A stretch of DNA of 58,960 bases from Lachnobacterium bovis. Lineage in GTDB: Bacteria > Bacillota > Clostridia > Lachnospirales > Lachnospiraceae. The first letter of the stretch is position 1, and every line of letters begins with the position of its first letter. The stretch lies in assembly GCF_900111325.1 (NCBI RefSeq), contig NZ_FOGW01000016.1:1-58960 (forward strand), in the 5' to 3' direction. The notes below the pieces were generated by a model that saw only the letters and a program-made list of their open reading frames with translations, was not told the origin of the DNA and did no database searches. Of the stretch, positions 42,160 to 49,819 are shown one piece after another. The translations under genes were made by a program, and so were the position numbers.

Positions 42160-42669
42160 ATGATTAAGAAAATTTGTAGTTTTTTAGCAACATTATTAAT
42201 GTTAGGATTATTAGTAGTAGCAGGGTTATTATTTATCCCAAAAGCATTGGGATATGAGGAATTTGCAGTTTTAAGCGGAAGTATGAGACCTAAACTTGAA
42301 GTTGGAACTTTAGTATATACTAAAGAGGAAAAGATGGAAAATTTAAAAGAAGGTGACATTATTTCTTTTAGAATTGCAGAAGATACAGTTGTAACTCATA
42401 GAATAAATAAAGTAAATGACGATGGAACATTCATAACAAAGGGAGACGCTAATAATATAGCAGACGGTTCTAAAGTTATGAAACAAAACATCATCGGAAA
42501 ATATGCTTTTCATGTTCCATATTTAGGATATGTTTCAATTTACACAAGAACGCCAATGGGAATTGCGGCTTTGTGTGGATTGGTTGTGGTAATTCTATTA
42601 TTAAACTTTTTGCCAGATGCTATAGGATCGAGAGATGTATATAGTGATGATAGGCATAATGAGGAGTAG
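42160..42669 (+). CDS. sipW: ER-type signal peptidase I (SipW)
   Basis: 169 residues. Two hydrophobic segments (N- and C-terminal) frame the S24/S26 catalytic domain: Ser in VLSGSMRPKLEVG and His in VVTHRINKV, with KGDANN downstream. The His instead of the bacterial Lys marks the ER-type SipW class. In Bacillus, SipW cleaves TasA and TapA; here three candidate substrates lie within 9 kb. AGGGTAGGAAG precedes the ATG. Last gene of the adhesin unit. Confidence 0.9.
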   Translation: MIKKICSFLATLLMLGLLVVAGLLFIPKALGYEEFAVLSGSMRPKLEVGTLVYTKEEKMENLKEGDIISFRIAEDTVVTHRINKVNDDGTFITKGDANNIADGSKVMKQNIIGKYAFHVPYLGYVSIYTRTPMGIAALCGLVVVILLLNFLPDAIGSRDVYSDDRHNEE

Positions 42670-42707
42670 TTATTTTATATTATATTAAAAGTATAAATTT
42701 ATCACTG

Positions 42708-42738
42708 TGTTACACTTATGTGACCAACCAATGATAAT
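42708..42738 (+). promoter_or_regulatory. SARP-type direct heptamer repeat and -10 box, site 3 (weaker)
   Basis: TGTTACA (42708-42714), 4 bases, TGTGACC (42719-42725), then GATAAT (42733-42738). The 11-bp repeat period is kept. Second heptamer matches 6 of 7 and the first 5 of 7 to TGTGACT; the gap to the -10 is 7 instead of 9. It lies 48 bases before a TasA-like gene. Confidence 0.5.
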
Positions 42739-42786
42739 TTATATACATGGAGTATAAAAAATAATAATTTAAAGGAGAGTAGAATT

Positions 42787-43524
42787 ATGAACAAGAAAAA
42801 AATGGTAACAGTTTTAGGATCAGCAACATTAATTGGAGCAATTGGGATTGGAGGAACATTAGCTTATTTGACAGATGGTGCATATACAGTTTCAAATACT
42901 TTTGTTTTAGGTAAAGGCATCAAGATTGATTTGAAAGAGTCAAAAGTTGGAACAGAAACTGATGTAACAGATGATAATAGTGTTGCAGTACAAGCATTAA
43001 AAGGCGAAGCATATGGTTATGATTTAGATGGTGAAAATAAATGGACAGTTACTAAGAATGAATATGCTAGCGTTCACCCTGGTGAGACAGTATATAAAGA
43101 TCCAACAGTTTTAGTGGCTGAAGGTTCAGAAAATGCTTATATTTATGTTACAGTTAAAAATGCATCAACTGAGGCTGTAGATAAAGCGACTCAGTATCAG
43201 ATTGATGTTCTTTCTGATTGGGAATTAGTTGAAACGGACGAAGTTAGTGATGTGTTAATATATAGACATAAAGGTTTAGGAGAAGCTGGAAAAAATTATA
43301 CACTATTCACTAATGCAAGAATTAGAGGTAATAAAGAGGGTGAAGTTAAACCTGAAAAGCTTAATGACTTAGATGTTAAAGCATATGCTGTTCAAGCTCA
43401 CGGTGTTAAACAGGCTACAGCAGATGCAGAAGCAATTAAGCTTATTAAAGCTAGTGCATCTGGAACACAGCAATCTGGTGAAGATGATAATGGTGGAGGA
43501 ACACAAACACCAGAACAGCCATAA
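42787..43524 (+). CDS. TasA/camelysin-like secreted protein with SipW-type signal peptide
   Basis: 245 residues. The signal is the clearest of the three: KKKMVTVLGSATLIGAIG then GGTLAYLTDGAYTVSNTFVL, the canonical SipW-dependent pattern. Mature beta-rich domain (~45-205) with the HPGETVYKDPTVLV and NAYIYVTVKNAS strands, followed by a helix and a Gly/Gln/Pro-rich, acidic tail. AAAGGAGA precedes the ATG. Transcribed alone, between the site-3 promoter and a strong terminator. It may be the major fibre subunit, made in excess of the others (inference). Confidence 0.85.
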   Translation: MNKKKMVTVLGSATLIGAIGIGGTLAYLTDGAYTVSNTFVLGKGIKIDLKESKVGTETDVTDDNSVAVQALKGEAYGYDLDGENKWTVTKNEYASVHPGETVYKDPTVLVAEGSENAYIYVTVKNASTEAVDKATQYQIDVLSDWELVETDEVSDVLIYRHKGLGEAGKNYTLFTNARIRGNKEGEVKPEKLNDLDVKAYAVQAHGVKQATADAEAIKLIKASASGTQQSGEDDNGGGTQTPEQP

Positions 43525-43568
43525 AATTAATCACAACCCCTGATATAAAGTACACCTTTTTATACATC

Positions 43569-43610
43569 AAAATGTTCTCGAGTGATTTTAATCACTCGGG
43601 AACATTTTTT
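43569..43610 (+). terminator. terminator closing the surface locus
   Basis: A 16-bp stem (43571-43586 with 43591-43606, one G-U pair) with a 4-base loop and a T run. The strongest terminator in the window, as expected after a highly transcribed gene. Confidence 0.93.
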
Positions 43611-43624
43611 GTGCAATTAAATAA

Positions 43625-43652
43625 TTGAATAACAATTTGTTTATGATATAAT
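43625..43652 (+). promoter_or_regulatory. promoter of the lipoprotein-ABC transporter unit
   Basis: TTGAAT (43625-43630), 16-base spacer, TATAAT (43647-43652), 46 bases before the lipoprotein gene. Confidence 0.65.
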
Positions 43653-43697
43653 TAAAGTGTATAGAATATTATTAATATTATGAATAGGAGGAGCTAG

Positions 43698-44513
43698 ATG
43701 AAAAAAGTTACACTATTTACAAAAATATTTTTAATTGCTACAATAACTTGTGCTTTTTTTACCGGATGTGAAACATCAAAGAAAGCAGAACCTAGTAATA
43801 CAGAAAATAAACAGACTTCTCAAAAAAATTCAAATAAAGGATCTTCTACTACTAATTCGAAAACGAAGAAGTCTGATAAAGCACTTGCAGAATACAAGAT
43901 TATTCTTACAAACTTGCATAATGAGCACAAATTAAGAGACAAAGAAGTAAAGCTCGCGCAGGCAAGTGATATAGAGAATAACCAGTATGCAATATATGAT
44001 GTGGATAAAGACGGACAAGATGAATTGATTATTCTTTTTACCACAGCTGACAATGACTTCGTTCAAGGCAAAATATATGGTTATGATTCCAAAAAATCTG
44101 AAATCGTAGAGAAATTAGATTGTTATCCATCTGTTCATGTTTATGATAATGGAATAGTAATTGATGATGTAACGGTTGCACTTAATAGATCTGCAGATCG
44201 TTTATGGCCATATGGAATATGGAAATATGATGCTAGCCAGAATAAATATGTTAACCATGGTTATTTATCTCAGATATTTGCAGATGATTCAGAGACAGAA
44301 AGTGAAGAGTTAGATCCATTCCCAACAGATAAGGATAAAGATAAAGATGATACACTTTATGTCCTAAAGAAACAAAATGAAGAAACAAAATTTATGGATA
44401 AAGCTGACTACGAAGAATTTAGAGATGGCTTTTTAAAGAATGCTAAAGAAGTTAAAATAGATTATAAAAATTTGACTTTAAAGAATATTAACAATAGTTG
44501 TAAGGAGCAATAG
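43698..44513 (+). CDS. lipoprotein with Ser/Thr/Lys linker and calcium-loop-like motif
   Basis: 271 residues. Signal peptide with lipobox FTGC (Cys24), a polar Ser/Thr/Lys linker (~25-60), then a globular domain. DVDKDGQDEL at 101-110 has the DxDxDG loop of calcium-binding EF-hand/dockerin-type or FG-GAP-like repeats, and the surrounding YAIYDVDKDGQDELIILFTT fits a family of lipoproteins whose exact function is unknown. A second acidic Asp/Lys run lies near 210-220. AGGAGG precedes the ATG. The ABC transporter starts 5 bases after it, so the two probably work together. Confidence 0.7.
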   Translation: MKKVTLFTKIFLIATITCAFFTGCETSKKAEPSNTENKQTSQKNSNKGSSTTNSKTKKSDKALAEYKIILTNLHNEHKLRDKEVKLAQASDIENNQYAIYDVDKDGQDELIILFTTADNDFVQGKIYGYDSKKSEIVEKLDCYPSVHVYDNGIVIDDVTVALNRSADRLWPYGIWKYDASQNKYVNHGYLSQIFADDSETESEELDPFPTDKDKDKDDTLYVLKKQNEETKFMDKADYEEFRDGFLKNAKEVKIDYKNLTLKNINNSCKEQ

Positions 44514-44518
44514 ACAAG

Positions 44519-47500
44519 ATGATACGGACAAGACTAGTTAATTTATTAGATGATGCAAAAAAATATATTTATTATCAAATATTATTGCAATTTTCAATTT
44601 TAATATTAAGAATATGTATGATTTTTATGGCTTCATCGTTAGTAGATACCGCAATCAAGGGCGATTTGACTGATAAACAAATCGCCTTTTTTGCGTTAAA
44701 ATCTATAGTTTTAATAGCTATATGTTGTGTTTGTGAAAGATATTATATTAAATTCAAAACAAGAGTAAGCTTGAATGTAAAAAGTGTTTTGAGAGAAAAA
44801 ATCTTTCAAAAGCTAGTACGTTTAGGAATGAACTATGATAAGGAAGTAGAAAGAAGTAAGCTAGTTCAACTAGCCGTTGAAGGTGTTGAACAGCTAGAAG
44901 TATATTTTAGTAAATATTTATCGCAGTTTTTGTATAGTATTGCAGCTGCTATTTTAATTTTTATTTGTGTATGTACAAAAGATATACTTGCGGGAATTAT
45001 TTTATTAGTTTTTGCGCCACTTATTCCACTTTCAATAATAATAGTTTACAGGATTGCTAAGAGATTAGTCAAAAAGCAATGGAAGAATTACACAGATTTA
45101 GGGTCTTTGTTTTTAGAAAATTTACAGGGCCTAATGACATTAAAAATTTATCAAGCAGATAAGCAAAAAGCAGAAGAATTAGTTGAAGAATCAGAAAGAT
45201 ATCGTAAATCTGAGATGAAAGTTTTGATTATGCAACTCAATTCAATGGCCGTGATGAACATAATGACAAGCGGTGGTACTGCTCTTGGAATTATAGTTGC
45301 TTTGGTGCGATACCATAATGGTAAGATATCTTTTGGATCAGCTTTTGCAATCTTTTTATTAGCAGTTGAATTTTTCGTGAAGTTCAAGAAACTAAGTAAA
45401 TTTTTTAATGTGGCTATGAAAGGAATGGCAGCAAGTGATAAAATATTAGCTTTTCTTGATTTGCCAGAAGAAGAGGAAAAAGGCGCTAAAATTACTTCCG
45501 AACCAATATTTTTGAAGCTAGATAATGTTTGTTTTTCATATGAAGATGGTCAAGAAATACTAGATAAAATCACTTTAAATATCAGAACAGGAAATTTTAT
45601 TGCTTTTGTAGGTAAATCAGGCTGTGGAAAAAGTATATTAGCTAAGATTTTATCAGGACAATTAAGCGGTTATACAGGAAAAATAAATATTCAAGGCAAG
45701 GAACTTTCTGATGTAAATATCAAATCGTTGAATGAAAATATGGTAGTTGTAACAGGTGATAGCTATATTTTTAAAGGAAATATAAGAGATAATCTTCTGC
45801 TAGGTAAACCTGATGCTACAGATGAAATGCTAAATGAGATGATAGAACGAGTTGGCCTTACACAAGTGCTTGAAGCAAAAGAGGGTTTAGATACTGTTGT
45901 TGAAGAAGCGGGAGCAAATTTTTCAAGTGGTCAGCGTCAAAGAATTGCTATAGCAAGAGCTCTATTAAAAGATGCACCGTTTTATATTTTTGATGAAGCA
46001 ACTAGTAACATTGATAAAGACAGTGAAGAAAAAATTATGGCCATAATCAAACAACTTGCTAAGGATAAAACAATAATTTTGATTTCTCAGAGATTAGAAA
46101 ACGTGGTTGATTGCGATAATATTTATGTGTTCGAAAATGGAAAAATGAAGGAAAGTGGTCTTCATGAAGAGTTGCTTGAAAAGGATAAAATTTATGCCCA
46201 ATTATATAATAAACAAAAATCTTTAGAAAACTATTCAATAGAAAAAACAAAGATTAAAACTATAAAGTTTGTCGAAAATAATGTTGAAAAAACAAGCGAT
46301 GTTGCGCAAAAAGATTTAGAGCTTGAAGAAAAAAGAGGAAAAATCTACATTCTAAAAGAGTTAATTAAATTGATAAAACCATTGTTTTTAGTTTTATTTA
46401 TGGCAACGGTATTTGGAATATTAGGTTATTTGTGCGCAATTTCATTAACATTAATGGCAACATATGATTTGTGCTTATTGAAAAACGGAAAAGATGCAGG
46501 TGTACTAGAGGTCTTATTGCTTATTGCTTTTTTACGAGGAATATTAAACTATATTGAGCAATATTGTAATCACTATATGGCATTTAAGGCACTTGCTATT
46601 ATAAGAACGAAAGTTTTTAATAAATTAAGAAAACTTTGTCCAGCTAAGTATGAAGAAAAAGATAAAGGTCATCTCATTTCGCTACTTACTTCCGATATAG
46701 AGTTGCTTGAAGTTTTTTACGCACATACTGTACCAGAATTTTTGATTGGATGTTTTATAGTTGTTTTTGTGACTGTTTTTGTCGGTGAGATTTCAATTGT
46801 TTCTGGTGGCATTGTTTGTGTGACATTTATTTTGCTAGGATTCGTTTTCCCATTTTTCTTTGGTGAAAAGGAAGAAAAAACAGCGCTAGAATATAGAAAT
46901 AAAATTGCTGATATTAATAGTTTTATGCTAACATCCTTACGAGGTATTCGAGAAATATTACAATACTCACAGGGTGAGAAAAGATTAAACGAAATTGCTG
47001 ATAGAAATGATGATTTATCATTTTTAAAAATAAAGTTAAGTAGATTAGAAGAAAAACAAAAAGTTTTGATGATGTTTATGCTTTTATCTAGTTCAACAGT
47101 AATTTTTTGTATATTACTTCATTTGATGGTGCAAGATGATTCAGTTTCAATTGAAAACGTTGTCTTAGGATTAGTTGCTATTTTGTCTTCGTTTGAAATG
47201 ATAGTTGGATTATCTAATTTTACTAACAACATGCCAAATATAATAGCGAGTGGAACAAGAATTATCGGCCTTTTATCAGAACAACCTAAAGTGCATGAAA
47301 TAAAATTTGATAAACGAATTGGCAATGAAGATATAAAATTTAATCATGTTTCTTTTGAATATGATAATAAGGAAGAAGTTTTAAAGGATGTAAGCTTTAT
47401 AATTCCTAAAAATAAAATAATTGGTATCAATGGAAAGAGTGGTTGTGGTAAATCGACAATTCTTAAATTGTTGATGAATTTTTGGAACGTTGAACAAGGA

Positions 47501-47962
47501 GATATCGAATTTGGAATTGATAATATAAAGGACATTGATACTACAAATCTTAGAGATATTGAAGCCTACGTTGGTCAAGAAACATATATTTTTAATGACA
47601 CAATTGAAAATAATATTTTGCTTGCTAATCCAAGAGCAGAGCATTGTGATATTGTTGATGCGGCCAAAAAGGCATCTTTACATAAATTTATTAAGTCGTT
47701 ACCACAAGGTTATGATACAGTTATTGGAGAACGAGGCGTTAGATTATCAGATGGACAAAAACAAAGAATTGGTTTAGCTCGTGCGTTCTTACATAATCCT
47801 AAGATTTTATTATTAGATGAGCCAACAAGTAACGTGGATAGTATAAATGAAGGTATAATCCTAAATGCTATTTTAAAAGAAGCAAAAAATAAAACAGTTG
47901 TTATCGTATCACATAAGGAATCTACATTAGATTTTATTGATGAGATGATAAAAATTGTTTAA
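44519..47962 (+). CDS. fused double ABC exporter, CydDC-like
   Basis: 1147 residues comprising two complete TM-domain/ATPase halves in one chain. Half 1: six TM helices (~15-310), Walker A GKSGCGKSI (~365), signature FSSGQRQRIA (~467), Walker B FYIFDEATSNID. Half 2: TM region (~620-910), Walker A GKSGCGKST (~972), signature RLSDGQKQRIG, Walker B ILLLDEPTSNVD. Layout and the MTLKIYQADKQK segment of half 1 resemble CydD/CydC exporters of cysteine/glutathione, which are usually two proteins; the substrate here is not known and no cytochrome bd genes are nearby. Coding sequence contains a terminator-like hairpin near its 5' end. Confidence 0.8.
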   Translation: MIRTRLVNLLDDAKKYIYYQILLQFSILILRICMIFMASSLVDTAIKGDLTDKQIAFFALKSIVLIAICCVCERYYIKFKTRVSLNVKSVLREKIFQKLVRLGMNYDKEVERSKLVQLAVEGVEQLEVYFSKYLSQFLYSIAAAILIFICVCTKDILAGIILLVFAPLIPLSIIIVYRIAKRLVKKQWKNYTDLGSLFLENLQGLMTLKIYQADKQKAEELVEESERYRKSEMKVLIMQLNSMAVMNIMTSGGTALGIIVALVRYHNGKISFGSAFAIFLLAVEFFVKFKKLSKFFNVAMKGMAASDKILAFLDLPEEEEKGAKITSEPIFLKLDNVCFSYEDGQEILDKITLNIRTGNFIAFVGKSGCGKSILAKILSGQLSGYTGKINIQGKELSDVNIKSLNENMVVVTGDSYIFKGNIRDNLLLGKPDATDEMLNEMIERVGLTQVLEAKEGLDTVVEEAGANFSSGQRQRIAIARALLKDAPFYIFDEATSNIDKDSEEKIMAIIKQLAKDKTIILISQRLENVVDCDNIYVFENGKMKESGLHEELLEKDKIYAQLYNKQKSLENYSIEKTKIKTIKFVENNVEKTSDVAQKDLELEEKRGKIYILKELIKLIKPLFLVLFMATVFGILGYLCAISLTLMATYDLCLLKNGKDAGVLEVLLLIAFLRGILNYIEQYCNHYMAFKALAIIRTKVFNKLRKLCPAKYEEKDKGHLISLLTSDIELLEVFYAHTVPEFLIGCFIVVFVTVFVGEISIVSGGIVCVTFILLGFVFPFFFGEKEEKTALEYRNKIADINSFMLTSLRGIREILQYSQGEKRLNEIADRNDDLSFLKIKLSRLEEKQKVLMMFMLLSSSTVIFCILLHLMVQDDSVSIENVVLGLVAILSSFEMIVGLSNFTNNMPNIIASGTRIIGLLSEQPKVHEIKFDKRIGNEDIKFNHVSFEYDNKEEVLKDVSFIIPKNKIIGINGKSGCGKSTILKLLMNFWNVEQGDIEFGIDNIKDIDTTNLRDIEAYVGQETYIFNDTIENNILLANPRAEHCDIVDAAKKASLHKFIKSLPQGYDTVIGERGVRLSDGQKQRIGLARAFLHNPKILLLDEPTSNVDSINEGIILNAILKEAKNKTVVIVSHKESTLDFIDEMIKIV
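44660..44692 (+). terminator. terminator-like hairpin inside the ABC transporter coding sequence
   Basis: A 9-bp perfect stem GGCGATTTG (44660-44668) / CAAATCGCC (44678-44686) with a 9-base loop and six T's (44687-44692), about 140 bases after the start codon. It is translated as KGDLTDKQIAFFAL. If translation lags, transcription would stop here. May be chance, but the stem and T run are as good as those of the real terminators in this window. Confidence 0.55.
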
Positions 47963-47995
47963 AAATCAGCGCGAATATATTGAAAAAATATATTG

Positions 47996-48077
47996 CAGAT
48001 AAAAGAGTAATAAAAAATAAATATTGCAGATAATATAGTAATAAAAATATTTATCACAGATAAAAGAGTAATAAAAA
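47996..48077. repeat. three ~31-bp direct repeats after the ABC transporter gene
   Basis: CAGATAAAAGAGTAATAAAAA occurs at 47996-48016 and 48057-48077, with a variant CAGATAATATAGTAATAAAAA at 48027-48047; flanks (ATATTG or ATTTATCA) are also partly repeated. Period 31 and 30. Not coding. Confidence 0.8.
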
Positions 48078-48156
48078 GGAATTGTAAAGATGAAAGTCGT
48101 GTTTAAGGAGAATTGAAAAATTCGAACATGATAAGCATCTTTACAATTCCATTTTT
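48078..48156. terminator. long bidirectional terminator hairpin
   Basis: A 15-bp perfect outer stem GGAATTGTAAAGATG (48078-48092) / CATCTTTACAATTCC (48136-48150). Inside, TCGTGTTT pairs with GAACATGA (G-U pairs), and GAATT-GAAA-AATTC closes the top. Almost the whole 73 bases are paired. A's precede and T's follow. It lies between the convergent ABC transporter and tmcAL genes. Confidence 0.85.
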
Positions 48157-48224
48157 AATAATATAGATTAACTTTAATCTACCAGAATAATTAAATAAAA
48201 AGAGGTATACAAACGGCTAAAAAG

Positions 48225-49523
48225 TTAAACAATTACAATTTGATGAGTAAATTCATTTTTTAATAAAGATGAATCTCTAAATTTGTTTAATATAATCTGG
48301 TTATAAATATCACTTGTATAAATATCGTTTTCAAAGAAAGAGTATGTTTTAGAATCCAAGATATTATAAGCATTAGCTACTTTAGTTATCATAGGGATAC
48401 TACAATTATGCTTAATATGACCTAGCAAATCTTTTGATTCTTTATTAAAACCAAGTATTCTAAGATAAGGAGTATAATCTAAGTCTTTTCCAAGTTCATA
48501 ATCTGTTTTTTTAATATTTAATAATATATGAAGCAAGATTCTACTTAATCTTGTATAAGTGACATCTTTAGATTTTAATAAATGTCTAAATTGTGTAAAA
48601 TCTTCATAATCATATATATTTTTTTCTATTTTATTTGATAATTCGATGCTACAGTCTGCGTAGGTATCGTATTTTTTCCCTTTTTCAAGAAAAAGTTTAT
48701 AGCCTAACATACTAGATATATCATCTTCATGAACAAGAACTTGTTCATTATTTAAAATAATATCTTTAGTAGAGGAAGGAACAGCATCTATCCAGTTTGA
48801 ATTTTCACCATCAAAAATACTATTTCTTATTGAAGTGGCAGATGAAAATTTACCAGTTATAGTAGGAGTGTTGTAAGTGCCACCTTTTCTAGGCAAAGAA
48901 ACAGGTATTACAGATGAGTTTTGTTTATATAAAACTTTTAAATATTCAATTGCTAAAATATTGTTAGAAGAGTTCAAAATTTCGTCAATATTAGATTCTG
49001 CAAGTTCTAAAAGGTGAATATCTCCAGAATTTATACTATTAGTAAGAGTATCGTTTGCAGATACAAAAGCGATTAAATCATTAAGAGAGCTTGCTCTAGC
49101 AGTTGCATAATTTTTTCCAGAACGAACTGTAGAAAAAAGATTAGATTGAATACTAGGTGCGTGTTCAACAAAAATTTTGGCTAGTGTTTTTAGCATTGTA
49201 AGTTTAGTGGTTTCAGCTCCGAATCCTAAATGAGTGATTACACCGGTATTAAGAAGCGCATTAACACCGCCATTTGCAAAATATTCTGCAGATGAACAAG
49301 CCCATACACTAGGAATTTCTATCACAAGATCAGCGCCCTGTAATAGAGCCATTTTTGTTCTATTATATTTATCTAATATTGAAGGAATGCCGCGTTGTAA
49401 AAAATTTCCACTCATAGCAACGATACAATAATCAGCATTCGTTTGTTCTTTTAGTTGTTTTATTTGGTATTCATGCCCGTTGTGAAATGGGTTATATTCG
49501 GTAACAATTCCTAATACATTCAT
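48225..49523 (-). CDS. tmcAL: tRNA(Met) cytidine acetate ligase (TmcAL)
   Basis: 432 residues of the YlbM/DUF795 family. N-terminal nucleotidyltransferase fold (~1-220) with the ATP site GIVTEYNPFHNGHEYQI (HxGH as HNGH), AMSGNFLQRG, and KMALLQGADLVIEIP. It activates acetate as acetyl-AMP and modifies C34 of elongator tRNA-Met to N4-acetylcytidine. AGGACTC-type ribosome site upstream (ATAGAGTCCTTTC on the plus strand). It is divergent from ackA, which also handles acetate; this may be only a conserved neighbourhood. Confidence 0.93.
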   Translation of the reverse strand: MNVLGIVTEYNPFHNGHEYQIKQLKEQTNADYCIVAMSGNFLQRGIPSILDKYNRTKMALLQGADLVIEIPSVWACSSAEYFANGGVNALLNTGVITHLGFGAETTKLTMLKTLAKIFVEHAPSIQSNLFSTVRSGKNYATARASSLNDLIAFVSANDTLTNSINSGDIHLLELAESNIDEILNSSNNILAIEYLKVLYKQNSSVIPVSLPRKGGTYNTPTITGKFSSATSIRNSIFDGENSNWIDAVPSSTKDIILNNEQVLVHEDDISSMLGYKLFLEKGKKYDTYADCSIELSNKIEKNIYDYEDFTQFRHLLKSKDVTYTRLSRILLHILLNIKKTDYELGKDLDYTPYLRILGFNKESKDLLGHIKHNCSIPMITKVANAYNILDSKTYSFFENDIYTSDIYNQIILNKFRDSSLLKNEFTHQIVIV

Positions 49524-49699
49524 AAGTTATAGAGTCCTTTCTGTAAAAAAATACAATATAATAGTATATTATCGAAAAATAAAGTAATAATATAATATCA
49601 TTATTTTCAGAAATATGAAAGTATTATAAATATGGTATAAAAAAATCATTATTTTTTCTAAAAAATTGTACAAAACGCAGTACAATTATATATTTTGTC

Positions 49700-49728
49700 T
49701 TGTAAGCAAATTGAATTCAGTTTATAAT
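49700..49728 (+). promoter_or_regulatory. ackA promoter
   Basis: TTGTAA (49700-49705), 17-base spacer, TATAAT (49723-49728), 92 bases before ackA. Nothing else is seen in the 296-base divergent gap beyond AT-rich runs. Confidence 0.65.
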
Positions 49729-49819
49729 TAAAGAGTATGTTTATGCATTAGATATTGTAGAAACAGGGAAGGTTAATGCGACTTACAATAAAAAAATAAC
49801 CAAAAGAGGAGATAATAAT

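Noticed and set aside
49711..49728. TTGAAT at 49711 as -35 box for ackA
   Set aside because: Only 6 bases from the TATAAT; TTGTAA at 49700 has the correct 17-base spacing.
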